From Streptomyces wuyuanensis (GTDB taxonomy: Bacteria > Actinomycetota > Actinomycetes > Streptomycetales > Streptomycetaceae): 64,000 nucleotides of DNA. Shown one piece after another: positions 24,517 to 33,021 of this stretch. Under the pieces are notes generated by a model. It was not told the origin of the DNA. It was given only the letters and a program-made list of their open reading frames with translations, and did no database searches. Position numbers and translations under genes: made by a program. The stretch lies in NCBI RefSeq assembly GCF_900103455.1, contig NZ_FNHI01000013.1:124001-188000 (forward strand), written 5' to 3'. Numbering within the stretch: the first letter of the stretch is position 1; every line of letters starts with the position of its first letter.

Positions 24517-25869
24517 TCACCGGGCGTGCGGGCGCAGCCTGGTGTGCAGGGCTCGGGCGGAGGCGTCGGTGAGGGAGGCGATCTGGTCGACGATCACCCG
24601 CTTGCGGGCCCGGTCGTCGGGGGCGCTGTCGAACATCGCCCGGAACTGCGGGTCCAGGCCCTCGGGCGCCCGGGCGACGAGGGCCTCGGCCAGTTCGGCG
24701 ACGACGACGCGCTGGTCCGCGCGCAGGGCCTCCTGCTCCGCGCGCTGCATGACGTAACGGTCGGCGACCGCCTTCAGGACCGCGCACTCCAGGCGGGCCT
24801 CCTCCGGGACGACCAGCTCGGCGGCGTACCGGGTGAGCCTGCCGGTGCCGTACGCCTGCCGGGTGGCGCCCTCGGCGGCCAGGCAGAACCGGCCGATGAG
24901 CTGGCTGGTGGCGTCCTTGAGCCGGGCCTGGGCGACGGCTGAGCCGTCGTAGCCGTGCGGCCACCACTCCTGGTCGACGAGGCGGTCGAGAGCGTCCGCG
25001 AGGGCCTGCGGATCGGTCTCCTCGGGGACGTAGCGGCCGACGGCGACCGCCCAGATCTCGCCGCGCTCGGCCTCGGACAGCAGCACGTTCGGGTCGATGT
25101 GGCCCGCGTGGAGGCCGTCCTCGAAGTCGTGGACGGAGTACGCCACGTCGTCCGACCAGTCCATGACCTGGGCCTCGAAACACTTGCGGTGCACCGGGGC
25201 GCCCTCCCGCACCCAGGCGAAGACCGGCAGGTCGTCCTCGTACACGCCGAACTTCGGCGAGCCCGGGTCGCCGGGCCGGCCGCCGCGGGACCAGGGGTAC
25301 TTGGTGGCCGCGTCGAGCACGGCCCGGGTGAGGTTCAGCCCGACGCTGATCAGCTCGCCCCCCGACTCGGGTGCGGCCGAGGTGACCGCACCGGAGAGGA
25401 CGAACCGTTTCGGCTCGATCCTGGTGAGCAGCCGCAGCGACTGGGCGTTGCCCTCGAAGCCGCCGCAGTCCTGCGCGACGTCGTTGAGGGCCTGCTCGCC
25501 GTTGTGCCCGAAGGGCGGATGGCCCATGTCGTGGGCGAGGCAGGCGGCCTCCACCAGGTCCGGGTCGCAGCCGAGGGCCGCGCCCAGCTCCCGGCCGACC
25601 TGGGCGCACTCCAGGGAGTGGGTCAGGCGGGTGCGGGGGCTCGGGTCCCACGCCGCGCTGCGCGAGCCGGGCGTGACCACCTGGGTCTTGCCCGCGAGCC
25701 GGCGCAGCGCCGCGGAGTGCAGCACCCGCGCACGGTCGCGCTGGAAGGCCGTGCGCCCCGGGCGCTTGTCGGGCTCGGGGGCCCAGCGCGCGGTGGCCGC
25801 GTCGTCGTACTCGCAGGGATCGCAGGGGTGTGCGCAGTGATCGGTGCCGGTGCCCGTGGTGCCTTCCAT
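24517..25869 (-). CDS. dgt: Deoxyguanosinetriphosphate triphosphohydrolase-like protein (dGTPase)
   Basis: This 450-residue HD-superfamily enzyme has RRLAGKTQVV and RTRLTHSLECAQ at the front, then HDMGHPPFGHNGE carrying the HD metal ligands, and DDVAYSVHDFEDG further on. The family hydrolyses dNTPs to deoxynucleosides and triphosphate; which dNTP is used cannot be read here. ATG 25869 is used because GGGGG sits just before it and homologues begin near here; the frame stays open far upstream. It is transcribed in the same direction as dnaG and the chelatase gene, with a 98-bp gap to the latter. Confidence 0.92.
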   Translation of the reverse strand: MEGTTGTGTDHCAHPCDPCEYDDAATARWAPEPDKRPGRTAFQRDRARVLHSAALRRLAGKTQVVTPGSRSAAWDPSPRTRLTHSLECAQVGRELGAALGCDPDLVEAACLAHDMGHPPFGHNGEQALNDVAQDCGGFEGNAQSLRLLTRIEPKRFVLSGAVTSAAPESGGELISVGLNLTRAVLDAATKYPWSRGGRPGDPGSPKFGVYEDDLPVFAWVREGAPVHRKCFEAQVMDWSDDVAYSVHDFEDGLHAGHIDPNVLLSEAERGEIWAVAVGRYVPEETDPQALADALDRLVDQEWWPHGYDGSAVAQARLKDATSQLIGRFCLAAEGATRQAYGTGRLTRYAAELVVPEEARLECAVLKAVADRYVMQRAEQEALRADQRVVVAELAEALVARAPEGLDPQFRAMFDSAPDDRARKRVIVDQIASLTDASARALHTRLRPHAR

Positions 25870-25967
25870 GCCCCCGACGGTAACGGCAGTCGCCGGGGCT
25901 GTGTCCGCACGGCGCCGTCGGCCCGGAGGGCGGTGCGGGACTTCGCGGGCACGGCCCGGAACCCGGC

Positions 25968-26930
25968 TCAGGCGCTGACCAGCAAACGCGGGCCGGCGGC
26001 CGCGCACACGTTCCGGGCCTCGTCGTAACGCTGCAGCACGAGCCGGGCGAGCGCGGGGTGGGCACCGATCGGCGCGGCCGCGATCCACGGCGCCGCACTG
26101 CGGGAGGCGGTGGCGAACCGGCCGGGCGCGGTGAAGTACGAGGCCACGGCCACCCGGTGCCTGCCGCGGGCGGCCAGGGCGCGCAGCGCCTCGGGGACGG
26201 TGGGCGAGACGGCGGAGGCGTAGGCGGGAAGGACGGGCACCCCGCCGAGCCGCTCGGTGAGCATCACCGCGGTGCGGCGGGCGTCGGCGGCAGACGCGGG
26301 GTCGCGTGATCCGGCGGCGGCGAGGACCACCCCGGCGCCCCGGCCGCCGTCCTCCGATCCGTGCCATCCGGCCTCGACGAGCCGGTCGTGGAGCGCCTCG
26401 ACGAGCAGGGGGTGCGGGCCGAGCGGCGGGGCGATCCGGGCCCGCACCCGGGGCGCCGCGGCGACGGCGGCGGGGATGTCGTGCTTCACGTGGAAGCCCC
26501 GGCCGAGCAGCAGCGGCACGAGCACCGCCTCGCGGTCGCCCAGACCGGCGAGGGTGTCCGGGAGCAGCGGTTCGTCGAGTTCGATGTGCCCGAGCCGCAC
26601 GTCGGCGCCGGGGCGCAGTTCCCGCACCCGGTCCAGCAGCCGGGTGACGGTCCGCAGGGAGCGGGGGTCCCGGCTGCCGTGTGCGACGGCGACGAGTACG
26701 GGAGCGGAGGCGGCACCGGGCTGCCCGGCGGCCGCCCGGGCCGGGAACGGGGTGCCCGCGGCGGCGGACGAGGGGCTGGGAGAACTCATGGGTCTGCGCA
26801 CTCCGTTGAGCTGGACGTGACTGAGCTGTGCCCCGAGCTGCGCGCCGATGCGGGTGAGCAGCTGCGCGGTGCTGTCGAGGGGCAGCGGGTTCGGGGCCAG
26901 TGACTCGCGAGGGTGTGCCGACTCCGTCAT
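25968..26930 (-). CDS. Sirohydrochlorin chelatase (CbiX/SirB family)
   Basis: This 320-residue protein inserts Fe or Co into sirohydrochlorin, giving siroheme or a cobalamin precursor. Two CbiX half-domains are visible: the first starts VAVAHGSRDPRS with the catalytic His, has GHIELDEP, LVPLLLGRGFHVKHDIP and a second His; the second has VVLAAAGSRDP where the His is replaced. Upstream of VLVAVAHGSRD there are about 78 residues including STAQLLTRIGAQLGAQLSHV, not part of the enzyme fold, so ATG 26790 (MSSPSPSS) is an alternative start. The siroheme would serve the nitrite reductase at 37.7 kb. Confidence 0.85.
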   Translation of the reverse strand: MTESAHPRESLAPNPLPLDSTAQLLTRIGAQLGAQLSHVQLNGVRRPMSSPSPSSAAAGTPFPARAAAGQPGAASAPVLVAVAHGSRDPRSLRTVTRLLDRVRELRPGADVRLGHIELDEPLLPDTLAGLGDREAVLVPLLLGRGFHVKHDIPAAVAAAPRVRARIAPPLGPHPLLVEALHDRLVEAGWHGSEDGGRGAGVVLAAAGSRDPASAADARRTAVMLTERLGGVPVLPAYASAVSPTVPEALRALAARGRHRVAVASYFTAPGRFATASRSAAPWIAAAPIGAHPALARLVLQRYDEARNVCAAAGPRLLVSA

Positions 26931-27070
26931 GAACCGATACTGGCGGGCGCAGGTTGCCGCGTCGTTGCGCGGTGATGACGGGTGTTTACCGCGGCCTCAC
27001 GGGGCCGCCGGGGGCGATGTCAGGAGCAGCGGAGGGGCGTCGTCGGGAAGTGGCGGTTTCCGGCCTCGCC

Positions 27071-27772
27071 TCAGCTCGCCAGCCACACCCGCAGCTCGGG
27101 GCCGGGGACACAGCCCTGCCTGGCGGCCGCCGACAGGTCCTCCCCGTGCTCGTAGCCGACGACGGGCATGCCCGGCCACACGCGGGCGACGGTGGCGAGA
27201 CAGCCGGACCAGGCGCGGTCGAGGTCGCCGTCCGCGGCGAAGACGTTCGAGAGGCCGACGACGGTCTCGCTGCGGCTGACCACCGCTCCGGCGACGGTGC
27301 GGCTGCCGCCGTCGGCCGTGCCGGCGAGGACGGTGACGGCGCGGTCGGACAGGAGACCCGGGCGGAAGAGTCCGGCCAGCGCCTCGTCGCCGCCCGACCA
27401 GGCGGCCTCCCAGCGGCCGAGGTCCGGAGCCGTCCGCACCGGGCGCCAGACGACGTCGTCGGGCGCGACCGGTGCGGCGAGCATGGCGGGGCGGTGGATC
27501 CAGCGGGCCCGGAAGGCCAGGTCGAAGCCCTCGGCGGAGAGGTCCAGCCGCCCGAAGCTGTCCTTGACCGAACAGCCCGCCAGAGTACGGTCGATCGGCC
27601 CCAGCACCTCGGGCGCCGTGGCCTCCGGGGCGAGGGTGACGGCGTCCGGGTACAGCGGAGGGGTACGCCGCGCGCTGGTCCAGGCACGGTCGCCGAACAC
27701 CCCCGGGATCCCGTGCGCACGGCACATCGCGTGGCACCATTCGGCATTGTTCCGGGCGGAGACGGCGATCAT
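27071..27772 (-). CDS. Conserved hypothetical protein, GNAT-like C-terminal half
   Basis: This 233-residue protein is not confidently recognised. ATG 27772 (MIAVSARNNAEWCHAMCRAHG) is chosen because the residues before it are low-complexity. The C-terminal half (VTVLAGTADGG...VAGAVVSRSETVVGLSNVFA...WSGCLATV, then VVGYEHGEDL) has the strand-helix order of a GNAT acetyltransferase, with no clear acetyl-CoA loop. Cysteines occur at WCHAMC, GCSVKD and QGCVPG. It lies divergently from the next gene. Acetyltransferase activity is inference only. Confidence 0.7.
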   Translation of the reverse strand: MIAVSARNNAEWCHAMCRAHGIPGVFGDRAWTSARRTPPLYPDAVTLAPEATAPEVLGPIDRTLAGCSVKDSFGRLDLSAEGFDLAFRARWIHRPAMLAAPVAPDDVVWRPVRTAPDLGRWEAAWSGGDEALAGLFRPGLLSDRAVTVLAGTADGGSRTVAGAVVSRSETVVGLSNVFAADGDLDRAWSGCLATVARVWPGMPVVGYEHGEDLSAAARQGCVPGPELRVWLAS

Positions 27773-27981
27773 GCCCCGATCATGCCGCACTTCCCGGCGC
27801 ACCGGCACCGAGTTCCGGGCGGAGGGCGTTGTTCCGCCCCGTTCTACGGCGTCTGCAGTCGGCCGCCGCCCCTCGAAGTGGTGACCCGGCGAGTTCCCCC
27901 GCTCACATCGGCCGGACGCGGCGAACCTTTGCGCCCCGCCGAACGTCGGAGGAGGTGAGCCGACGAACCAGGGGGTCATCG

Positions 27982-28734
27982 ATGCGGAAGTTCCCGCCGC
28001 GCGCGTTGCGGCTGCGCGGGCTCGTGCCGAGCAGGCTTCTGCCGCGCGGGCTCGTGCGACGCGGGCTCGTGCCGAGGACCCGGCGCGGGCGGCGGCGGAC
28101 CGTGCAGGCGGTGATGCTCGCGTCGGTGTTCGCGCTCGCCCCGGCGACCTGGATGCACGCCGTGGCCGACAGCCGCACCGGCTCGGTCGCCGGCGCCCCC
28201 GAGCGCGAGGTCGCGGTGGTGTTCGGCGCCGGGCTGTGGAAGGGCCGGCCGACCCCGTACCTGGCGCACCGGCTGGACACCGCCGCCGAGCTGTACCGCA
28301 CCGGCAAGGTCAAGGTCGTCCTGGTCACCGGCGACAACAGCCGGGCGGAGTACGACGAGCCGGACGCGATGCGGACGTACCTCGTCCGGCAGGGTGTGCC
28401 GGACGGCCGGATCGTCAGCGACTACGCGGGCTTCGACACCTGGGACTCCTGCGTCCGCGCCAAGAAGATCTTCGGCGTCGACCGGGCCGTGCTGGTGACG
28501 CAGGGCTTCCACATCAAGCGCGCGATCGCGCTGTGCGACGCCGCCGGGATCGAGTCGTACGGCGTCGGCGTCGCCGAGCCCCACGACTCGGTCTGGTACT
28601 ACGGCGGCGCGCGCGAGCTGTTCGCGGCCGGCAAGGCGGCGCTGGACGTCGCGCTCCGGCCGGACCCGCACTTCCTCGGGCCCGAGGAGACGGGCGTCAC
28701 CGAGGCCCTGGCCTCGGCGGACACCGTGCCCTGA
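27982..28734 (+). CDS. SanA/YdcF-type DUF218 membrane protein
   Basis: This 250-residue protein starts at ATG 27982 with AGGGGG 7 nt before. The first ~45 residues are extraordinarily Arg-rich with repeated RGLV motifs, followed by one membrane segment (AVMLASVFALAPATWMHAVA), so the bulk lies outside. The domain has the DUF218 hallmarks VVFGAGLW, GKVKVVLVTGDNS, SDYAGFDTWDSC and LVTQGFHIKRAI. The family includes E. coli SanA, linked to envelope integrity and vancomycin tolerance. The biochemical function is unknown. Confidence 0.85.
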   Translation: MRKFPPRALRLRGLVPSRLLPRGLVRRGLVPRTRRGRRRTVQAVMLASVFALAPATWMHAVADSRTGSVAGAPEREVAVVFGAGLWKGRPTPYLAHRLDTAAELYRTGKVKVVLVTGDNSRAEYDEPDAMRTYLVRQGVPDGRIVSDYAGFDTWDSCVRAKKIFGVDRAVLVTQGFHIKRAIALCDAAGIESYGVGVAEPHDSVWYYGGARELFAAGKAALDVALRPDPHFLGPEETGVTEALASADTVP

Positions 28735-28783
28735 GCCGCTCACCGCCGCGCACCCGGCCCGGGGAGGGCCGCGTACCGAGGCC

Positions 28784-28821
28784 GTAATGCGGCGGGCCCG
28801 CCGCCGTAACACGGACGACGC
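28784..28821 (+). promoter_or_regulatory. Possible GlnR box upstream of narB
   Basis: GTAAT-n6-GGCCC-n6-GTAAC-n6-GACGC repeats with exact 6-nt spacers, the geometry of actinobacterial GlnR sites (GTnAC-n6-GAAAC twice). The a-type half-sites match well, while the b-type half-sites are poor. It ends 11 nt before the narB ATG. The same regulator would coordinate nitrate and nitrite reduction. Confidence 0.5.
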
Positions 28822-28832
28822 ACGCTGGGCCC

Positions 28833-31049
28833 ATGTCCCACGCACCGGCCCCGGCGCCCGCCCCCGCCCTCGTCCCGACCCACTGCCCCTACTGCTCCCT
28901 GCAGTGCGGGATGAACCTGCGCGGGTCCGGGGAGACGGTCGAGGTCGTGGAGCGGGCCGACTTCCCGGTCAACCGGGGCGCCCTGTGCGGCAAGGGACGT
29001 ACGGCACCCGCGGTGCTCTCCTCCCGGGTCAGGCTGACCGGGCCCCTGGTCCGACGCCCCGCCACAGGCAGGCTCGAACCGGCCACCTGGGAGGAGGCCC
29101 TCCGCGTCACCGCCGACGGCCTGCGGCGCACCCGCGCACGGCACGGGGCGGACGCGGTCGGCGTGTTCGGCGGCGGGGGCCTGACCAACGAGAAGGCGTA
29201 CGCGCTGGGCAAGTTCGCGCGGGTCGTGCTCGGCACCTCGCAGATCGACTACAACGGCCGCTTCTGCATGTCCTCGGCCGCGGCCGCGCACAACAGGGCG
29301 TTCGGGCTCGACCGGGGGCTGCCGTTCCCGCTGGAGGACATCCCGCGCACCGGGTGCGTCGTCCTCGTCGGCTCGAACCTCGCCGAGACCATGCCGCCCG
29401 CGCTGCGCTACCTCACGGAGCTCAGGGACAACGGCGGAAAGCTGATCGTCGTCGACCCGCGCCGTACGAAGACCGCCGAGCAGGCGGATCTGCATCTCGC
29501 GCCGCGCCCCGGCACCGATCTCGCCCTCGCGCTCGGACTGCTGCACCTGGTGGTGGCGCAGGGCCGCACGGACGAGGCGTTCATCGAGGAACGCACGACG
29601 GGGTGGGAGGAGGCCAGGGCGGCCGCGATGGCGCACTGGCCCGAACTGGTCGAACGGATCACCGGAGTGGGCGTGCCCCAACTGCGTTCGGCCGTCGCCA
29701 TGTTCTGCGACGCGCCGAACGCGATGGTCCTCACCGCCCGCGGTCCGGAGCAGCAGTCGAAGGGCACGGACACGGTCGGCGCCTGGATCAACCTCGCCCT
29801 CGCCACCGGCAACGCGGGCCGGCCGCTGGCCGGTTACGGCTGTCTCACCGGCCAGGGCAACGGCCAGGGCGGCCGTGAGCACGGCCAGAAGGCGGACCAG
29901 CTGCCCGGGTACCGCAGGCTCGACGACCCGGCGGCGCGTGCGCACGTGGCCGCGGTGTGGGGCGTCGACCCCGGCTCGCTGCCCGGGCCCGGCCGGAGCG
30001 CGTACGAACTGCTCGACGCGCTCGGCCGGGACGTACGGGCGCTGCTGCTGATGGGGTCCAACCCGGTGGTGTCCGCGCCCCGGGCCGCGCACGTGGAGGA
30101 ACGGCTCCGCTCCCTGGACTTCCTCGCCGTCGCGGACGTGGTGCTGTCGGAGACCGCGGAACTCGCGGACGTGGTCCTGCCGGTGACGCAGTGGGCGGAG
30201 GAGACGGGGACGATGACGAACCTGGAGGGCAGGGTGCTGCTGCGCCGCCGGGCGCTGACACCGCCGCCGGGCGTGCGCAGCGACCTGGAGGTCATGCACG
30301 GGCTCGCCGGGCTGCTGGGGCACGAGAAGGGCTTCCCCACGGACCCGGAGGAGGTCTTCGGGGAACTGCGGCGCGCCTCCTCCGGGGGTCCTGCGGACTA
30401 CGCGGGCATCAGCTACCGGCGGCTGGAGGAGGAGCAGGGCGTCTTCTGGCCCTGCCCGGAGACGGGCGCGGTCGCACCGGACGGAGTCACGGTCCCGGCG
30501 GGCGGGGCCGCGGTGGCACCGGACGGGCCCACCGAGGGCCCGGACGGGCACACCCGGCAGCCCGACCGGCCCGCCGGGAGCCCGCATCCGGGGACGCCTC
30601 GGCTGTTCCTCGACCGGTTCGCGACGCCGGACGGGCGGGCGAGGTTCGTGCCCGTGGTGCACCGGGAGGCCGCCGAGCCGACCGACGCCGAGTACCCCGT
30701 CGTGCTGACGACCGGGCGGGTCGTGGCCCAGTACCAGTCCGGGGCGCAGACCCGCAGGGTCGACGAACTGAACGCGGCGGCCCCGGGCCCGTTCGTCGAA
30801 CTGCATCCGCAGCTCGCGGCACGGTTGGGGGTCGCCGACGGCGAGCCCGTCGCGGTGGTCTCGCGCCGCGGCCGGGCGGTCGCTCCGGCCCGGGTGAGCG
30901 AGGCGATCCGCCCCGACACGGTGTTCATGCCCTTCCACTGGCCGGGCGCGGGCCGCGCCAACACGCTGACCAACCCGGCCCTCGACCCGACCTCGCGCAT
31001 GCCGGAGTTCAAGGTCTGCGCGGTGCGCCTGGAGCGGGTGGCGGCGTGA
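28833..31049 (+). CDS. narB: Assimilatory nitrate reductase, molybdopterin catalytic subunit
   Basis: This 738-residue molybdenum oxidoreductase reduces nitrate to nitrite in the cytoplasm. Its N-terminus carries the 4Fe-4S ligands C18, C21, C25 and C52 (CPYCSLQC, GALCGKG). The bis-MGD domains follow, with a probable Mo-ligand Cys in YNGRFCMSSAAA, PRRTKTAEQADLHL and the C-terminal VVLTTGRVVAQYQSG domain. No Tat signal is present, which fits an assimilatory enzyme. The C-terminal 2Fe-2S module of some NasA proteins is missing, so a separate electron donor is needed. A Pro/Gly/Asp-rich low-complexity insert lies near residues 550-590. A GlnR-like site precedes it. Confidence 0.9.
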   Translation: MSHAPAPAPAPALVPTHCPYCSLQCGMNLRGSGETVEVVERADFPVNRGALCGKGRTAPAVLSSRVRLTGPLVRRPATGRLEPATWEEALRVTADGLRRTRARHGADAVGVFGGGGLTNEKAYALGKFARVVLGTSQIDYNGRFCMSSAAAAHNRAFGLDRGLPFPLEDIPRTGCVVLVGSNLAETMPPALRYLTELRDNGGKLIVVDPRRTKTAEQADLHLAPRPGTDLALALGLLHLVVAQGRTDEAFIEERTTGWEEARAAAMAHWPELVERITGVGVPQLRSAVAMFCDAPNAMVLTARGPEQQSKGTDTVGAWINLALATGNAGRPLAGYGCLTGQGNGQGGREHGQKADQLPGYRRLDDPAARAHVAAVWGVDPGSLPGPGRSAYELLDALGRDVRALLLMGSNPVVSAPRAAHVEERLRSLDFLAVADVVLSETAELADVVLPVTQWAEETGTMTNLEGRVLLRRRALTPPPGVRSDLEVMHGLAGLLGHEKGFPTDPEEVFGELRRASSGGPADYAGISYRRLEEEQGVFWPCPETGAVAPDGVTVPAGGAAVAPDGPTEGPDGHTRQPDRPAGSPHPGTPRLFLDRFATPDGRARFVPVVHREAAEPTDAEYPVVLTTGRVVAQYQSGAQTRRVDELNAAAPGPFVELHPQLAARLGVADGEPVAVVSRRGRAVAPARVSEAIRPDTVFMPFHWPGAGRANTLTNPALDPTSRMPEFKVCAVRLERVAA

Positions 31050-31166
31050 CGGCTGAGGGCCTGCGGGCCGGGGCCTGACGAGGCCGCCCGGACGGCGCGG
31101 GCGGGCGGAAGCCCCCCGCCCCGTGCGGCCCGGTCCGGCCACTGCGGTGCCGCGCGCGCCGTGCCG

Positions 31167-31595
31167 TCAGTACCGCGCGGACCAGTCGCCGCCGGGGATC
31201 GGGGTTCCCTTCGCCCGCAGCTCGCGTGCCACCGGGCCCGCCGCCACGTACACCCACGCCGGTACGGTGCCCGACGCCGTGTGGACGCGGCGCTCGACCC
31301 GTACGTAGAGATTGCGCGGGTCGCCCGGGCCGAAGTACTCCTCCAGGTGGTCCAGCACGGCCGTCAGCTCGCCGTACTGGTCCGGCGCCGCCGTGACGAG
31401 CTCGCCGGTGACGACGCCGTCGCCGTCGATCGCGTACGGGTAGCCAGGACCCTCGTACAGCAGCGCGCCGCGCAGCCGGGCGGGTTCCTCGGCCGCGGTG
31501 CGCCCGCGCAGGAAGAGGTCGTGGTTGTGCTCGCCCGCGCGCAGGGTGCCGTAGACGAAGAACGGCAGGCGGGGTTCCCGGAGCCGGCCCGTCAC
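31167..31595 (-). CDS. Gamma-glutamylcyclotransferase-like (AIG2/GGCT) protein
   Basis: This 142-residue protein has the GGCT fold signature FFVYGTLRAGEHNH near the start and a probable catalytic Glu in LDHLEEYFG. Family members cyclise gamma-glutamyl groups to 5-oxoproline, but many are uncharacterised. GTG 31595 overlaps the cutA stop (GTGA), so it is translated with cutA. Length is normal for the family. Confidence 0.82.
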   Translation of the reverse strand: MTGRLREPRLPFFVYGTLRAGEHNHDLFLRGRTAAEEPARLRGALLYEGPGYPYAIDGDGVVTGELVTAAPDQYGELTAVLDHLEEYFGPGDPRNLYVRVERRVHTASGTVPAWVYVAAGPVARELRAKGTPIPGGDWSARY

Positions 31596-31918
31596 GCCTG
31601 CTCCGCGCTCTCCGCGGCGATCCACGCCAGGTACCCCGCGCTGCCCCGGACGACCGGCGTCGCGATGATCTCGGGGGTGTCGTAGTCGTGGTGGGCCAGC
31701 AGATGCGCCTCCAGCGCCTCGTAGCGGTCCTCGGTGGTCTTGAGCAGGACCTGCCACTCCTCGCTGGTCTCGATGGCGTTCCGCCAGTGGTACACGGAGG
31801 TGACCGGCGCCGAGATCTGCGCGCAGGCGGCCAGCCTCGCCTCCACCGCGCCGCGCGCCAGCTCCTCGGCCTTCGCGGCGCTGTCGGTGGTGGTCAGAAC
31901 GGTCAGGGCCCGGGTCAC
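31592..31918 (-). CDS. cutA: Divalent-cation tolerance protein CutA
   Basis: This 108-residue protein is a full-length CutA: VLTTTDSAAKAEELARG, ARLAACAQI, YHWRNAIETSEEWQVLLKT and HDYDTPEIIATPV. CutA forms trimers of a ferredoxin-like fold; a direct role in copper tolerance is disputed. GTG 31918 has GAGGAG 5 nt upstream. The longer open frame before it has no family similarity and was trimmed. Confidence 0.93.
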   Translation of the reverse strand: MTRALTVLTTTDSAAKAEELARGAVEARLAACAQISAPVTSVYHWRNAIETSEEWQVLLKTTEDRYEALEAHLLAHHDYDTPEIIATPVVRGSAGYLAWIAAESAEQA

Positions 31919-32112
31919 GAACACTCCTCGTACGGCGCGGAACGGCACGTCCGCGCGGCCTGCGCCCCGGCGGAGGGCCGGGCTCACGGCCGTACGTCTA
32001 CCACTGACCCCGCCCGGTGATCCAGTGCCGGGCACGGCCCCGGCGCGCTCACCGCGGCCCTCCGGCGCCCGCTCGGCGCGGGACGGGGCCGGCGCGGAGG
32101 GCCCGGCCGTCC

Positions 32113-32865
32113 TCAGCCCCCGTACGGCCGCCGCGACTTGGCGTCCCGCAGCGCGGTGCCCCACCAGGCGAGCTGGTCGAGCATCGTCTTGACGGCCGCC
32201 TCGGGCGCGGCCGGGTCCCGGTGCCGCCCCTCGGAGTCGAAGTGCTGCCCGGCGTTCTGGAAGGAGACGGTGTCCCTGACGGTGACGGCGTGCATCTCGG
32301 CGAAGACCTGGCGCAGCTGCTCCACGGCGCGCAGCCCGCCGGAGATGCCGCCGTAGGAGAGGAAGCCGACCGGCTTGGCCTGCCACTCGGTGTAGTGCCA
32401 GTCGATGAGGCTTTTCAGCGCGGCCGGGAACGAGTGGTTGTATTCGGGGGTGAGGACGACGAAGGCGTCGGCGGCCGCGAGCCGGGGTGACACCTTGGAC
32501 AGTTCGGCGCGCACGGCCGCGCCGGGGCGGCCCGAGAGGGCGGTGGGGAGATCCACCTCGGCGAGGTCGACGACGTCGACCGTGAAGTCCTCGCGGGCGG
32601 CGGCCCGCTCGAGGAACCAGTCCGCGACGACCGGGGCGAAGCGGCCCTCGCGGTTGCTGCCCACGACCAGGGCGAGCCTCAGCGGAGCGCCGGCGGCGGT
32701 TCCGGATGCGGGACCACCGGCGGACGACCGCCCCACGGCGGATGCGGGAGCGGCGGTGGCGGAGGCGGACGGGGTGCCTCCGGATGACGGTGTCGGAGAA
32801 GAGGCAGAAGCGGTGGGAGCGGTGGCCGGCGCCTGCGCGGCGGCGGCCTGCGTGGTGAGGTCCAT
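32113..32865 (-). CDS. NADPH-dependent FMN reductase under a SoxR box
   Basis: This 250-residue flavodoxin-fold reductase has LALVVGSNREGRFAPVVADW (phosphate-binding loop), LSGRPGAAVRAELSK, VVLTPEYNHSFPAALKSLID and FLSYGGISGGLRAVEQLR, the NADPH_dep_FMN_red pattern. An Ala/Pro/Ser/Thr-rich extension of about 63 residues precedes the domain. ATG 32865 sits 15 nt from a 20-bp SoxR-type box; with the SoxR promoter geometry the transcript would begin at or next to the ATG, which supports this start. From memory its S. coelicolor counterpart in the same neighbourhood is a SoxR target induced by redox-active compounds. Confidence 0.88.
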   Translation of the reverse strand: MDLTTQAAAAQAPATAPTASASSPTPSSGGTPSASATAAPASAVGRSSAGGPASGTAAGAPLRLALVVGSNREGRFAPVVADWFLERAAAREDFTVDVVDLAEVDLPTALSGRPGAAVRAELSKVSPRLAAADAFVVLTPEYNHSFPAALKSLIDWHYTEWQAKPVGFLSYGGISGGLRAVEQLRQVFAEMHAVTVRDTVSFQNAGQHFDSEGRHRDPAAPEAAVKTMLDQLAWWGTALRDAKSRRPYGG

Positions 32866-32880
32866 GTCGATCAGCGTGGT

Positions 32881-32900
32881 ACCTAAACCTTTGTTGAGGT
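32881..32900 (-). promoter_or_regulatory. SoxR-type operator/promoter
   Basis: The 20-bp imperfect palindrome ACCTAAACCTTTGTTGAGGT differs from perfect symmetry at one position in each 8-nt half. It closely resembles SoxR boxes (CCTCAA...TTGAGG). On the minus strand TTGACC (32903-32898) is a -35 element, and a 19-bp spacer leads to CACGCT (32878-32873); over-long spacers are characteristic of MerR/SoxR-activated promoters. Confidence 0.75.
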
Positions 32901-33021
32901 CAAGCGGCCGAGGGCTGTCCCGTGGTCACCGAAGGATCGGTGCGCGGCGCCGGATGCACCGGGGCGGTGCCCCTGACCGGGCCCCGTCGGGCCTCGCCCC
33001 GGGGCGGCCTAGGGTGGGCTG

